Shown: one piece after another, positions 37,301-46,524 of the stretch | Layout: every line of letters starts with the position of its first letter | Position numbering within the stretch: the first letter of the stretch is position 1 | NCBI GenBank assembly: GCA_905221605.1 | Contig: CAJNDS010002619.1 | Span: forward strand, 122,001 to 186,000 | Source of the DNA: Symbiodinium natans | Lineage: Eukaryota; Sar; Dinophyceae; Suessiales; Symbiodiniaceae | Length of the DNA: 64,000 bases | Direction of reading: 5' to 3' | Notes under the pieces: model-generated | Told to the model about the DNA's origin: nothing | Database searches by the model: none | The model's input: only the letters and a program-made list of their open reading frames with translations | Translations under genes and position numbers: made by a program

Positions 37301-38825
37301 CTAAGCCAGTGAGCGCATAGGAATTGGCTGTGTGAATGATGCTACCCGACACAGTGGAGGGCGCATTCTCGGCCTTCCCATGCATCCCGCTAATGAAGAG
37401 CGACCGACATTCCCCTGAGGGGGTTAGGTGAGGCTTTGGGGGCGGGTACTGGTAGGCAGGAAAGGCAAAGGCTGCCAGGGCTTGTTGCACACGCATTGCA
37501 AGTCCATCATCCCAGTATTGACTGAGGCCCAGCGGCGTGACCTTTATGTCTGCAGCAAAAAGAGGCCACGGCAGATCCACCTGGGCCAGCCAAGCATGCG
37601 CAGCGGCGGCACGGAGAGCAAGCGGCCCAGTGGGGGTATTGGGTCGACTGCGCCCTTTCGGGGTGGCCCTGCAGGAAGATAGGGCATCTTTCCTCCAGAA
37701 CATGAGGACTCCAGGGAAGAGCTGGAGCCGCACTGGTCCACTGCCTTTTTTCCCAACAGAGGCCCACAGAGGGACGGTGTCCCCGTTGCCCCAGACCGAC
37801 TCGGGCAGAGTAGGCAGCCGCAACACACTCCCCCACTGCGGCAAGATGTGTTTGCCTTTGGCACCATATCCATGCACAAACGGAGGGGGTATAACCTCGG
37901 CGTATCGGTTCGCCATGAATAAGTCAGGACCAGGTAAGATTGCCAAACGGGAGTGCAAGCCACCGTAGCCCCTGAGCAAGGGAAGAAATCCCTGTTCATA
38001 CGGGCCTTGTCCCCATGTTTTGACCCCTCTGACCTGCCTGACTGGGGAGGCGCCAAACTGGATGTCGGGCTCTGGCCGGCCAGTATTAAGGTCGGCCGCT
38101 TTCCACGCAACTTCATGTATGTATCTTCCTAAAAGCGCCCACGCAAACACAAAGTCAGAATGCTTATGAGCAGTGGTTCCGGCAAGAGGGGTGTTGCGTA
38201 GACATTGCCGAAAATGGATTTGGTCCAACGGCACCTGCTCATGCATACCAGGCAATGGAGTGGGCACTTCACTGGGCATGATGACTAGCTGCAGGGCTCG
38301 GCTTAATGCAGCACCAATGGAGGTCACCGCACTAGCGACGTTGCTAGGGATGCAAAAGCGGGGGGGCTGGGGAGTTTTGCCGTCCGGAGCATTCGGGTAG
38401 AAGATGACCAATCCCCCATTTGCTTCAAGCTGGTCCTCGGACGCACAAACCATGCCAATTGAGTTTGGCGAGCGGGCCCCACACGGTATGGACCCGTCCG
38501 GCGAGCAACTCCACGGCGAGGCTGGAAGCGAGCCACAGGGCTGTGTCTCGTCCGTCTCGACTTCCATGCTGCCCAGTGACTCCGTCGAGAGAGTATTGGG
38601 CAGTAGATCGAGGACTGCAAACCTTCGCAGCTCTTCTGCTTCCCACCTGGCAGTGAACAAGGTGTCATGGTCGAGCAGCATCAAGACCACCCCTGGCGCA
38701 AGGACTCTGAGGACTGCCAGCATTTCGGGCCCCGCCCACGTAAAGTGCACAGAAGCTAACCCCGCTTTCTTGGTGTTTACCAAGATGGGAAACCATCTCT
38801 CTTTAAACGGGCCTTCCCACTGCAT
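34371..38825 (-). CDS. Large ORF with hydrolase-like and SF1 helicase domains
   Basis: Open from a TTG at 38873; first ATG at 38825 (about 1484 aa). Near the N-terminus LMLLDHDTLFT resembles a nucleotide-sugar DxD motif (weak). A second alpha/beta-hydrolase-like region has a normal elbow G-F-S-A-G-S (about residue 633), a later Asp (HHESDQ) and His (GGHSYGHF). The C-terminus is an SF1 (UPF1-like) helicase core: Walker A TGAPGSGKT (about 1251), motif II LLLRDEAQQ (about 1363) and motif III MIGDHRQPAGG (about 1391). Helicase motifs IV-VI are absent before the stop at 34371; sequence in the next frame (LPPELAAILYACRYS) looks like their start, so a frameshift near 34380-34450 is likely. It overlaps the upstream ORF by 40 nt. 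Confidence 0.7.
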   Translation of the reverse strand: MQWEGPFKERWFPILVNTKKAGLASVHFTWAGPEMLAVLRVLAPGVVLMLLDHDTLFTARWEAEELRRFAVLDLLPNTLSTESLGSMEVETDETQPCGSLPASPWSCSPDGSIPCGARSPNSIGMVCASEDQLEANGGLVIFYPNAPDGKTPQPPRFCIPSNVASAVTSIGAALSRALQLVIMPSEVPTPLPGMHEQVPLDQIHFRQCLRNTPLAGTTAHKHSDFVFAWALLGRYIHEVAWKAADLNTGRPEPDIQFGASPVRQVRGVKTWGQGPYEQGFLPLLRGYGGLHSRLAILPGPDLFMANRYAEVIPPPFVHGYGAKGKHILPQWGSVLRLPTLPESVWGNGDTVPLWASVGKKGSGPVRLQLFPGVLMFWRKDALSSCRATPKGRSRPNTPTGPLALRAAAAHAWLAQVDLPWPLFAADIKVTPLGLSQYWDDGLAMRVQQALAAFAFPAYQYPPPKPHLTPSGECRSLFISGMHGKAENAPSTVSGSIIHTANSYALTGLEMETVRDNQGKKVRYDDTQRPLLLSTSGNAAHALLLLPQAAQLWARALYPQVEGCGLPAAVRARISSVEASLTMCPALAHLHMPHTAALTALHVGLAAGRAGECKLCVTGFSAGSYTGAAVAIAWHERQKLPDCKGDFVHIKARLGGIAMPRAMLQYILGSELRHAVSLVHHESDQLCIFRPSQAARMQAIGAGARLYYFTGPESLGSGGHSYGHFVQSEELFQLTPGDYVHKELTKKICGLADPRMDRTVRAGLMGVACGSVQLSDKSKAFINSVLGRQIKRSDLEAFLRIPSAENRSIASLRTQVLLTDAKPHLADLPPPYHELGPTMKLVLGMWLPHLSLERLVDMLGYQFLAMASEAEIEEEPSEQYHYPEQAAVKRAATPVAIKPGTHAWPICLLHRVHPRASVMLLTPELADVPDWATKWFAVAGKVPAKGTALLVTLREDKGDVAYPGMFIELQAPKKLSTGPGESKDMQPVNITIALLLTDEQHNQFAQRPSLPRVSQLEVLPGGASTPLWDALLHMPRERQHVALGVPLEDSPLDAIRLPHWLPGFLTDLVLVLVIGLVVRGNWHDAWAQLIHPEVCQVFRGKHATQAAQASPTAGPGASNTLQNFLNLWLAEEQTYRKEWTPTLLSGVLATLPDSPLPGQEDARTPALWHAERLRLSHDSLSSEHDPRTRASIFALAVGPAFLTCLCDTFWGADGHLAALLGACSYGLAANRTSVFITGAPGSGKTRSCAFLGVLLACLTNRLTLYTAHGNESVRAYVEAVDRLTTASNEFVRSRIVRIPGNKEKDTHKLPFDVHDLYRGLLVATTHGTIVARLSFPYSQLTNRLKDVELLLRDEAQQLGTPGSNTVLAHIKHALDVMIGDHRQPAGGSRPNYHFVTELLEQKICGLNAVPADLHTPATLPAALLQQVAQSSGPWKKGQGEMPSWGNPHRSSGASEVLFSAVSMLDSILCMSIVKPKQAETVMPPS

Positions 38826-38833
38826 GCGTGCCA

Positions 38834-39772
38834 CTAAATGCCGGACAAAGTAGGGAAAATGCGGAATAGACAAGAAGCAGCGACTGTCCGTAAGAGCAGG
38901 ACATGGGCGCCTGCGGCCTCAGCAGCCCGGAGCTGTGGAAGTAGGCAGCCGAGTAGTGCAGTGTAGTCGATCTCTGGGTGGAGACCTTGCGGCTCAGGCG
39001 GTTCGCCGGAAATGGCTCCAGAGGCCAGTCTCAATGGCAGGACGCCACTAGGGGCGGGCTCAGGGAAATTCTGATTACTTTCTAGTGCTTGCGCGAGATC
39101 CTCAGGCTCCGGAGGCCCCGGCGCATGGTCAGGACTGAGAGCCTGTGGACCTGGGTAGCTAGGGACCTGCCACGGTGGCAGGTCGGCTGCAACTGGCGCG
39201 GGAGGTGGCCTCTCATGTGGAGGTCGCGGCTCAATCCTACTGACCGCACCCACTGGGTATTCGCCAACACGCGGAGGAATCGGCGGTGTGGGAGGGCGAG
39301 GACAATTGTCCGGCCAGCAGACCCTGGGTGGATTAGGTGATGGAGTTTGCCCGGGCCCGGGAGACAGGGCTGCCTCCCTACCCACTCCTTGTTCGGTGAC
39401 AACACTCGCCCAAGGGGGAAGGTCTATCGCGTCAGCAGGCAAAGCACTGTGCGCGGACACCGCTCGCCCCATGAGGGCACTGCTATGCAGCATGGTGCCG
39501 ATGCCTGGCCTCCATGCATGCAGGAGAAAACAGCGAACCGTGGGTTGCTGGGCAAAGCAGACGGCGTTGCTGTTTCTCAAAAAGGCAGAGTGGTCCAGAC
39601 ACAACAAAGGTTGTATTTCCGGCGGAAAGTATCGGCACCAACCGGCAACATCGAGTTCGTGAGGCAGGATGACGCCGGCTTGCATCTGCCTGGTCATCGC
39701 AACATCACTGGTCCCTAAAGTGGCAAGTGCAGTGAGTTGCCCTCTCCTGGCCTTGGAGTGCTTGCGCTCCAA
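38834..39772 (-). CDS. Proline-rich 312-aa ORF upstream of the helicase ORF
   Basis: A Pro-rich middle (PPTPPIPPRVG, PHERPPPAP) is flanked by more ordered ends. The 3' end overlaps the 1500-aa frame by 40 nt in the -1 relation. An in-phase heptamer T-TTC-CCT (38852-38858) lies in the overlap, and a -1 slip there would join the two into one protein (..IFP then YFVRHLV). The upstream end of this frame has no certain start. Function unknown. Confidence 0.5.
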   Translation of the reverse strand: MERKHSKARRGQLTALATLGTSDVAMTRQMQAGVILPHELDVAGWCRYFPPEIQPLLCLDHSAFLRNSNAVCFAQQPTVRCFLLHAWRPGIGTMLHSSALMGRAVSAHSALPADAIDLPPWASVVTEQGVGREAALSPGPGQTPSPNPPRVCWPDNCPRPPTPPIPPRVGEYPVGAVSRIEPRPPHERPPPAPVAADLPPWQVPSYPGPQALSPDHAPGPPEPEDLAQALESNQNFPEPAPSGVLPLRLASGAISGEPPEPQGLHPEIDYTALLGCLLPQLRAAEAAGAHVLLLRTVAASCLFRIFPTLSGI

Positions 39773-40352
39773 CCCGGATCACATACGGTTGACAGGCATA
39801 CGACTCCATGGCATCACTCACTGAACATAACGGGCCAAACTCATGTGACTACCGAACAGACAGTGGACAACCACGAGGCAACCTTCAGACACCAAGATCC
39901 CAGGAAGCCCAAACACCAACAAAGGAGGACACCAAGAAGGGGAGGACCAAACCCCAAGCAGAACACACAGGAGAGAAGAAACAGAGAGGCGAGAAACAAA
40001 CAAAGAAACAACAGAAAAAGCCAGTCAGGAGCGTAACAACCCTCAACACAAGGGGCACCTCGTTCAGTCAGCCAGCCACCCTGAGCTTGAGCCAAGGCAC
40101 ATCCAACACGCAACCTGAAAAGGAATGCAGCGTGTCGTCACAGGTGGCTATTACTTGTGGCAGCAATGTGCTGCATGTACAAAGCAATGACCTGGAGACA
40201 ATGACATCCTTTACTTTGTCCGTGCACAGTAGTAGCACAAGAATGCAGGCATACCTCGGTTGCTGGTCTGTCTGTAGCGACAACACAAGGCCCGGCGCGC
40301 ATAAATCGATTAAAATGGAAAAAGGGAGGCACTCTCTACCCTGTCCCAACGA
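39773..40352. other. Spacer between block 2 and helicase region
   Basis: No gene that I can support. Contains an imperfect hairpin GGAGTGC-TT-GCGCTCC pattern at 39755-39770, an AG-rich run (39880-40020) and a spliced-leader-like relic (minus strand CCTTGGCTCAAG) at 40086-40097. Homologous to 1-343 from about 39975. Confidence 0.55.
40086..40097 (-). other. Spliced-leader-like relic
   Basis: Minus strand CCTTGGCTCAAG, one T short of the leader end. Worn in block 1 (91-100). Confidence 0.4.
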
Positions 40353-41040
40353 CTACTCCGGGAGCTCGATATGGTCCGCCAGCAGCCAATCAGGGTCGCT
40401 CAGCAATGCAGGCCACACCACATGCTCCGGGTCCTTGCCGATAACCACCTGGCGGATGGTGAGGCCGGGGGCCCAAGGGTACTGCGTGCGTCCGTAGCCC
40501 TTGAAGGCAGTAAAGTGCGAGTCTTCGGTAAGGGCTTCTGTGACAGGAGGCACGCGATGGTTGCCCCGTACCGAGTAGCACATCCGAAGGTGATGTTGAA
40601 AGGTCTCTGGAGATGCGAGGGCTCGCATCACGTTGGACGGCCAACAGGAGCGGTAGAACTTCCATTGTATACACTGCCTTGGTCCAGGCAGCACCGTCAG
40701 GCAACATCCAGGCAGGCGGTGAGCCTGCTTGTCCCGCCACAGGCTATGCGCAGGCAATGACGGCCTTCTTGAAGGCCAAGTTGCTCCACAGGTACTCTAT
40801 GGCCCCCTGCCAAGGCAGTGGGTGCATATTCTCCACATAGAAGTGTCCACAACCAGGGAGGAGAAGCACTATCGAGTTGGCTTCCCCTGCATCGGCGCTT
40901 GGCCGGGATACAACAAAGGGGAGGGTTGAACTGCCATGGCTCGCGGTGATCCAAGTGTTTTCACGCCCAGCTACGAGCGGAGGGGCGACCAATGGAGGAG
41001 ACTGCAGGGTCTCCAGGCCAAGGGGCTCTTGCAATGCCAT
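40353..41040 (-). pseudogene. Hydrolase gene, block 2 copy, internally deleted
   Basis: Homologue of 344-1213. About 186 nt that encode the elbow region in block 1 (about 598-783) are missing, and the break abuts the palindrome at 40612-40629. A further frame change lies near 40750. The ATG (41040) and the Asp/His C-terminal segment (GKDPEHVVWP) persist in different frames. Not expected to give an active enzyme. Confidence 0.8.
40612..40629. repeat. GG-centred palindrome at a deletion edge
   Basis: GATGCGAG-GG-CTCGCATC. The 186-nt deletion in the block 2 hydrolase gene ends two bases from this motif. Confidence 0.9.
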
Positions 41041-41338
41041 GGCGAAGAAGGGGCGGCCCACCCAATTGATGGGGCAAGGTAGAGGAAGACTGGGCAGTCT
41101 TGCCTGAGAGCCGTGCCGTCCAGCGCAAAGAATGTCACACAACAACAAGCTTGCTCCCAACTTCCCCTGACTCAGCTCCCTTCAGTTGGAGACTACATCA
41201 GCAGTAAAACATGAGCAATGGCTACAACTGTCCAAATCGGTCAAGACAACAGCATGACATTACAGGGATGCCGCATGACCATGGATAACGACAGATGTAC
41301 TAGGCCGCCGTTTGTTCCGTATTCGCACAAGGTCAGCA

Positions 41339-42031
41339 TTAGATGTCGCTATCCGAATGCCGATTGTCCTCAAGCAGATGCATGGTCTCGTCATCTAAAT
41401 GCTCGAGAATGTCGGTAGCAATACGTTCATCGAGGAAGCACGCTACCCACTCCAGAATGACGGCATTATCATTGGGGACAGCATCGGACATCGCCTGCAA
41501 AAGCAAATTGACTTTGTCGGCAGTGAAACGCCATGCAAGCAAAAGATGCTGCTCCAAATGTGCTTTTATGAGGTAAATTGGAAAATCTTCCTGGCTATGC
41601 ACAATGATTGGCCTGGCCCAGGCTAAAAGGGCATTCTGCTGTGGTCCAGGCGGACGTCTGAACATAGCCAGTAACGCCCCGTACTCCTGGGCAAGCTCAT
41701 TCCTCAAATCCTGCGAAAGATCTCGAAGGTGGTGTGTAAGCCAGGCACGATGACCTCCAACAGAGTGCGCGAGTTCGGCCGCAGCAACCATGGCGAGGGT
41801 CCGTTGATTAGGACGTCCTTGGGCTGCCGAGGCATCGCGGATTCCTTGCAGTACGAGGAGCTTGGTGAGCAATATCCAGCCAGCACTACAAGTGTGGCCG
41901 TGGCCTTCGAGGATGGGCTCGCTGGAAAATATTTCCGGGTGTTCGTAAGGGTAACATCTTTCCCAGTCACTGTCGCCATCTCCATTGACAGCAGTGTAAA
42001 GGCTGCCACCGATGACCAACGAAGCAGCCAT
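41339..42031 (-). CDS. Unknown 230-aa protein, block 2 copy
   Basis: Intact copy of the ORF at 1512-2204, from an ATG. About 14 base and 4 amino-acid differences by hand count. The conserved length and silent bias support a real gene of unknown role. Confidence 0.6.
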   Translation of the reverse strand: MAASLVIGGSLYTAVNGDGDSDWERCYPYEHPEIFSSEPILEGHGHTCSAGWILLTKLLVLQGIRDASAAQGRPNQRTLAMVAAAELAHSVGGHRAWLTHHLRDLSQDLRNELAQEYGALLAMFRRPPGPQQNALLAWARPIIVHSQEDFPIYLIKAHLEQHLLLAWRFTADKVNLLLQAMSDAVPNDNAVILEWVACFLDERIATDILEHLDDETMHLLEDNRHSDSDI

Positions 42032-42201
42032 GCCGGTCAGTTAGTTCGGGGAGGGCAAGCGGGCACCTGCTCCTGTGAGCCCTGGCGGCACAGAAAAAGG
42101 GGGCAGGTTAGCGGGCAATACCCTCACTCCTTTATATTCGCGGCTAAGACGGCTAGGAGCCACAGGAACAAACTGGCAATCCATGCGGGGGACCAGGGCG
42201 T

Positions 42202-42221
42202 GTGAGTGCGGGCGCACTCAC
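42202..42221. repeat. GG-centred palindrome, 9-bp arms
   Basis: GTGAGTGCG-GG-CGCACTCAC, as at 2375-2394. Its arms are unchanged although the neighbouring sequence has diverged. Confidence 0.9.
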
Positions 42222-42430
42222 GTACCCAACATCAAATCACTCCCGCACCCTCACAAGATTCTCCTCAGGTTACTCGGGAGCAAGGGAGCAGCCCGAACGG
42301 GAGCTCCTAAGCCGCTTCACCAGGCCCCTGCTCGGAAGTTGCGGTGAGGGGTCACTGCTCGCCAACCTTGTACAGAGAACGTAAATGGATAAACTGCCTT
42401 GAGAAGAGAGGCAGGTTCCTACACCGCCGT

Positions 42431-42450
42431 GTGAGTGCGGGCGCACTCAC
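42431..42450. repeat. GG-centred palindrome, 9-bp arms
   Basis: Counterpart of 2606-2625, also unchanged. Confidence 0.9.
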
Positions 42451-42464
42451 GTGGCATGAGCAAC

Positions 42465-43085
42465 TCAACTATCCTCCTCCACTTGCCTAGTGACTGGGGT
42501 CCTAGCCTGGCTAGAGGAAGATGAGAGTATAGCATTGTTTCGCATTCGCGCGACACCCAAGTCCATCAATTCCGTGACATAAAGCTGCAGTTTGAGATGG
42601 GTGCAGTTCACACGCACGACGGGCACAACGCGCTGTGTACTGGCGAAGGTTGACGTAGATGTCACAAAGCGCCTGCGCGATGCCCAAGCCCCGATGATAC
42701 CTCCCCAGCGCCGACAAACAGCAGCCACTCTCGCGGTTTCCCTCAGGGATGGGAGGGCAACCCTATAATTCTCAACTCCAGGAGCGACATGAGGGAGGCG
42801 AGTATAGCAACAGCCCCAATTCGACTGGTGTTGCCGCCAGAGGTACACTTGTGGAGGCTCGGAGAGGCCTTCGCGCGGTTCAATAATAAACCACAGGCTC
42901 AAGCACACAGTGCACGCCTCAAAGAGGATACAACGCAATGCGTCCAATGGGCAATCGTTAAGGTGTCTATCACTGTGCCTGGAGGCGGGCCTACCGTAGG
43001 CCGACGCAAGGCTCAACTGCGAGACAATCACAAGCAGCGGAGCGAGACGTTCCATATGGCTTGGAGGGTTGGATGCCTCAACCAT
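42465..43085 (-). CDS. Unknown 206-aa protein, block 2 copy
   Basis: Copy of 2640-3260 from an ATG, same length. More amino-acid replacements than in the 230-aa ORF, so evidence for translation is weaker. No motif recognised. Confidence 0.45.
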   Translation of the reverse strand: MVEASNPPSHMERLAPLLVIVSQLSLASAYGRPASRHSDRHLNDCPLDALRCILFEACTVCLSLWFIIEPREGLSEPPQVYLWRQHQSNWGCCYTRLPHVAPGVENYRVALPSLRETARVAAVCRRWGGIIGAWASRRRFVTSTSTFASTQRVVPVVRVNCTHLKLQLYVTELMDLGVARMRNNAILSSSSSQARTPVTRQVEEDS

Positions 43086-43281
43086 GTCAGTGCTGTGTTC
43101 CTGAGGGGAAAGCGGTGGACTACCTCGGATCTACAGGTTGACCTGAGCCAGCACTGCACAGCACCCATGAAAAAGTCCCACTAGCACCTTCCCTAGAATG
43201 CAAAACCGCGAAAGCAGTGTGAAACTGGAGAACGGGACCCCCATGCTTCCAAGGCCAAGCATTAGTGAAGGAGCGGGATCC

Positions 43282-44664
43282 CTACTGCATTTTCAGAAGT
43301 ATGTTTGCATTCGGAGCAAAAGCTCGGCGTACCGCCGACGTAGGACTCGCAATTGTCCCTTGCGAGTCGGCCAGGACAAAAGATCGACACTCGAGGTGCC
43401 CACTGCGTTCTCTCATCGCTTGCACGCATTTGACCATCAATAGGGACACAGGCCAGCTACCGGAAGCCAAAACAGGGCAAGGTAGGCGATTCCAATCGCT
43501 TGGGTTGAGGAGCTGCAGGTGCCAGGACGGCCAGCCAACAGTGACGGGTGGATGCGCAGCCCTTACAGCCAGGAGATCATTGTAGGCATATACAGTGAAC
43601 GGTGTGCCCACCGGCCAATCTACCAGGGCACAGCACGGAGGGACAGGTAGGTGGCTTAGCTGCGAGACAGCGAAGACCCCAAGGAGATCTGGCTGCAGGC
43701 GGTTCGGGCACAAAGCACATAAGGCAGGGAAAAGTTGAGTGGTAAGTTGAAGAGTATCCCCTTCAAGAGCTTCTTGTCGAAAGGGAGCAACACACCAGAC
43801 GATTTGAATCATACAACCTCGATGTTGAGTAACACGGACAAGGGTGAGATTGGCAACAAGACCAGCGTACCTTACCCTACAACAAGAAGCTGCTTCACGG
43901 ACTGACCAAGGGGCAGGCACGTGACGCTGCAAGGTGGACTGTGTGCGAGGCCATAGACTGCCACAGTGGCCCTCTGCCTGCGGGTGAGGAGAGTCCATTT
44001 GGGCAGGCCAATGACCGCCCAGAAGTTGTCTTGCAGGAGTTTGATTGGCAAAGTCAGCTGTATACGGTGAACGCAGTCGGAGGAGGCGGAGGCTCGCGAG
44101 TGGGAAGTCTCCAACTGCATGGACGTCGTAAGTGCATTCGTCAAGAGGCGTGACTCCAAAGAACGCTCCGGCGTGTTCCCCCGTGGGAATCGCGAAGAAG
44201 GGCATTCCCCTCAAACCTTCAGAGAGAAGACGGAACCAATGCGAATTAACTGATGCAAGACAGGCCACAGACTGGATAGCCAATTGGCACCAATGAAGCA
44301 TGTGCCAATGAAAGTCTAGGCCGCCCGAGACCTGGCCAATCTTTATTCCTTGGCTTAAGCTCCATCCCAGCCAAGCTTGGAAGGCATCAGCAGCATTTTC
44401 AGTGCCATGAACGCTCTGCAGTGGCAGGGCAAGAACAACTTTGATGGTGCAAAGATCAACAAGAAGGCGTTGCGCGACTGACGATGCCAGTCTTTGCACA
44501 GGGTCCTCTCCACCTCCGCAAAGAGGAATTAGAGGGTCATTGCCTAGGACCAGCGTCAAGGCCACGGGGGACAAATCCAAGGACAGAGCTTGCGGCAGAG
44601 CAAGAGTACGGGCGTACTCAAGCTGCCTTGGGTCGCTGTCAAGGCAATCTTCCTCTGTTGACAT
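43282..44664 (-). CDS. Unknown 460-aa protein, block 2 copy
   Basis: Copy of 3458-4858. ATG at 44664, two codons inside the open frame. It is 6 codons shorter than block 1 because of an in-frame 18-nt deletion near 44018 (block 1 has an extra RLAHEH-type segment). An indel that keeps frame agrees with selection on the protein. Shares the VDWPVGT and RSGHLE segments with the 450-aa paralogue. The palindrome 44604-44619 is in frame near the N-terminus. Confidence 0.6.
   Translation of the reverse strand: MSTEEDCLDSDPRQLEYARTLALPQALSLDLSPVALTLVLGNDPLIPLCGGGEDPVQRLASSVAQRLLVDLCTIKVVLALPLQSVHGTENAADAFQAWLGWSLSQGIKIGQVSGGLDFHWHMLHWCQLAIQSVACLASVNSHWFRLLSEGLRGMPFFAIPTGEHAGAFFGVTPLDECTYDVHAVGDFPLASLRLLRLRSPYTADFANQTPARQLLGGHWPAQMDSPHPQAEGHCGSLWPRTQSTLQRHVPAPWSVREAASCCRVRYAGLVANLTLVRVTQHRGCMIQIVWCVAPFRQEALEGDTLQLTTQLFPALCALCPNRLQPDLLGVFAVSQLSHLPVPPCCALVDWPVGTPFTVYAYNDLLAVRAAHPPVTVGWPSWHLQLLNPSDWNRLPCPVLASGSWPVSLLMVKCVQAMRERSGHLECRSFVLADSQGTIASPTSAVRRAFAPNANILLKMQ
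44604..44619. repeat. GG-centred palindrome GAGTACG-GG-CGTACTC
   Basis: Counterpart of 4798-4813, identical. Confidence 0.9.
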
Positions 44665-44742
44665 GCTCAAGTTGGGCCGTAAGGCAGCGAGTCGTATAGT
44701 GTGGCGGCAGGAAAGTGACGTTGCGGAGCAGCCTCAGACCCC

Positions 44743-44780
44743 CATGAGCCAAAGCACTACTACGCTAGTGTGAGCCAAAA
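44743..44780 (-). other. Spliced-leader-like relics, block 2
   Basis: Minus strand reads CCTTTTGGCTCA (upstream) and CTTTGGCTCAT, about 80-120 bases before the 460-aa ORF. The upstream one keeps four Ts before GG, as in the functional leader. Confidence 0.5.
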
Positions 44781-44825
44781 GGCGGCAAGGAGACGTTGCC
44801 AACAGCAAAGCCAGCCGTCCTAGCA

Positions 44826-46178
44826 TCAAAGTAGGCTGTGGGAGGCGGAGACCAATCTAAACAGGTGACCTTCGAAGGTGAGGCACTTGTATTTTAGAAG
44901 TATCCTCGCATCCTCATGGAACGCTGTTTGGATTTTGGTACATGTGTCCGCAACAAAGCCCTGCTCATCGCAAAGTACGAAAGCCCGACTTTCAAGGTAA
45001 CCACTCCGTTGCCGCATGTGTTGCACAATTAGTATTTGCAGCATTAGCACCGGCAGCATTGGATCAATTGTGAGATTGAGAGGGAGCATCCCATCAGGCG
45101 GATTGACAATACAGAGGCGCCTGCTAAAGTAAGACCCTACCAGGACCGGATGCGCCTCTACCATGTGCTCAAAGGAGGGGAAGGCAACAGCAATAAAGAC
45201 CGTGCCAACAGGCCAATCAACAAGAAAGCTGACTAACGGGACAGCGAAGGTCAGTCCCTGGACAACTACTTGGATTTGCACCAGATTGAGATCGAGTCGG
45301 AAGGCCATGTTCTCCAGGAGGAGCGGAAGAAGCTCAGCGCCTAGTTGGGTAGATTCGAGGAGGTACCACTCTCCGTGTGTGTAGGGTGAACAACACATGG
45401 TGTACTTGAGCATGCATCCAAACTCAAGTCCAACTTCAACGAGGACGAAGGTGGCGATTTGGCCAACGAAAGCACAGGTCGCACCAAGACCCTGTTCGTG
45501 AAAGGCGCAGGCCGTTTGGGTGGTGAACTGGTACTCCTGCACTCGTGGCGCACCGGTGCCATTCTCAGCTGGGAGGGGCCCAAGGGGGCGTTTAAGAACG
45601 CCAGGCCAAAAACCATGATGGGTGGCACGAGCAAGCAGGGTGGGAGGTGACCTTTGGTATGCGAGAAGAGGTGCATGAAGACGGAAGACAGGCAGACAGG
45701 GCAGCGAGCTCAACCGAAGAAAGAACACCTCGTAGCTGCCCAGGGTGGTAGTGGCAATTCTGCAAGATGCATGCCATGTTACCGGGAGCGCAATTATATG
45801 CGCCTGCCCGATGTGGCCAGCAAGTACATTATGCCACGCCACACTCACCGACCCCATAGCGCGCAGATTTTGCAACCCCCATTGCTGCCACTCAAGGCAT
45901 CCGCATCCATCTATCTCCCTTAACTGGAGGGCAAGTCCCTTGGACCAACAGCGGTGGATAAGCTGGAGAGCAGCCCCAACCAATTCGGAGGACTTTACGT
46001 CGGCATCCAAGTGTGCACGAATGGAGACCGTGCCGGCCAGCTGCATAATGCAAAAGGCGATACTGGTCTCCAAAATGCAGAATTTGTTGTCATACGAGAA
46101 GAGGCAGGGCGAAGTGTGGATGGAAGAGCCAAGAATCTTCCTAAGATGATCCGGCGCCAAATCCAGACAGAAGGCCAT
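44826..46178 (-). CDS. Unknown 450-aa protein, block 2 copy
   Basis: Copy of 5021-6373 with identical length and ATG. About 13 amino-acid changes against about 49 base changes by hand count. A spliced-leader-like relic sits at 46214-46226. Function unknown; probably a maintained gene. Confidence 0.7.
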   Translation of the reverse strand: MAFCLDLAPDHLRKILGSSIHTSPCLFSYDNKFCILETSIAFCIMQLAGTVSIRAHLDADVKSSELVGAALQLIHRCWSKGLALQLREIDGCGCLEWQQWGLQNLRAMGSVSVAWHNVLAGHIGQAHIIALPVTWHASCRIATTTLGSYEVFFLRLSSLPCLPVFRLHAPLLAYQRSPPTLLARATHHGFWPGVLKRPLGPLPAENGTGAPRVQEYQFTTQTACAFHEQGLGATCAFVGQIATFVLVEVGLEFGCMLKYTMCCSPYTHGEWYLLESTQLGAELLPLLLENMAFRLDLNLVQIQVVVQGLTFAVPLVSFLVDWPVGTVFIAVAFPSFEHMVEAHPVLVGSYFSRRLCIVNPPDGMLPLNLTIDPMLPVLMLQILIVQHMRQRSGYLESRAFVLCDEQGFVADTCTKIQTAFHEDARILLKYKCLTFEGHLFRLVSASHSLL

Positions 46179-46524
46179 TGCGCGGGTTAAGGGTCAGTGC
46201 TCCCATAACGAGCGCTTGAGCAAAATAACTGTCACGCATGTGCCAACTATATTCGGATGGGGAGGGGTGGTGATCACAATGTTAGCAGTGATCAAACGAC
46301 AAAGCAAATAACAGAGGAGCACATAAAGGTACGAGTACCATAAGCGGCAATAAAGCCCACCGAGCACAAAGTACAAGGGGCAACCACACCCTCACTCAGT
46401 GGACACATTGGCACATAGCTCCACTGTCTGCGAACAGATGGCCAAAGTGAGGTGGGTCCAGCCAGGGGCATTAAAGCCAATAACGTGGCTCTGGATCTAT
46501 TGTGTGAGAAGCAACAAGGTATGA

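Larger units (their letters stand above)
42032..42464. other. Intergenic spacer with palindromes, block 2
   Basis: No gene. Counterpart of 2205-2639, holding palindromes at 42202-42221 and 42431-42450. Confidence 0.7.
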
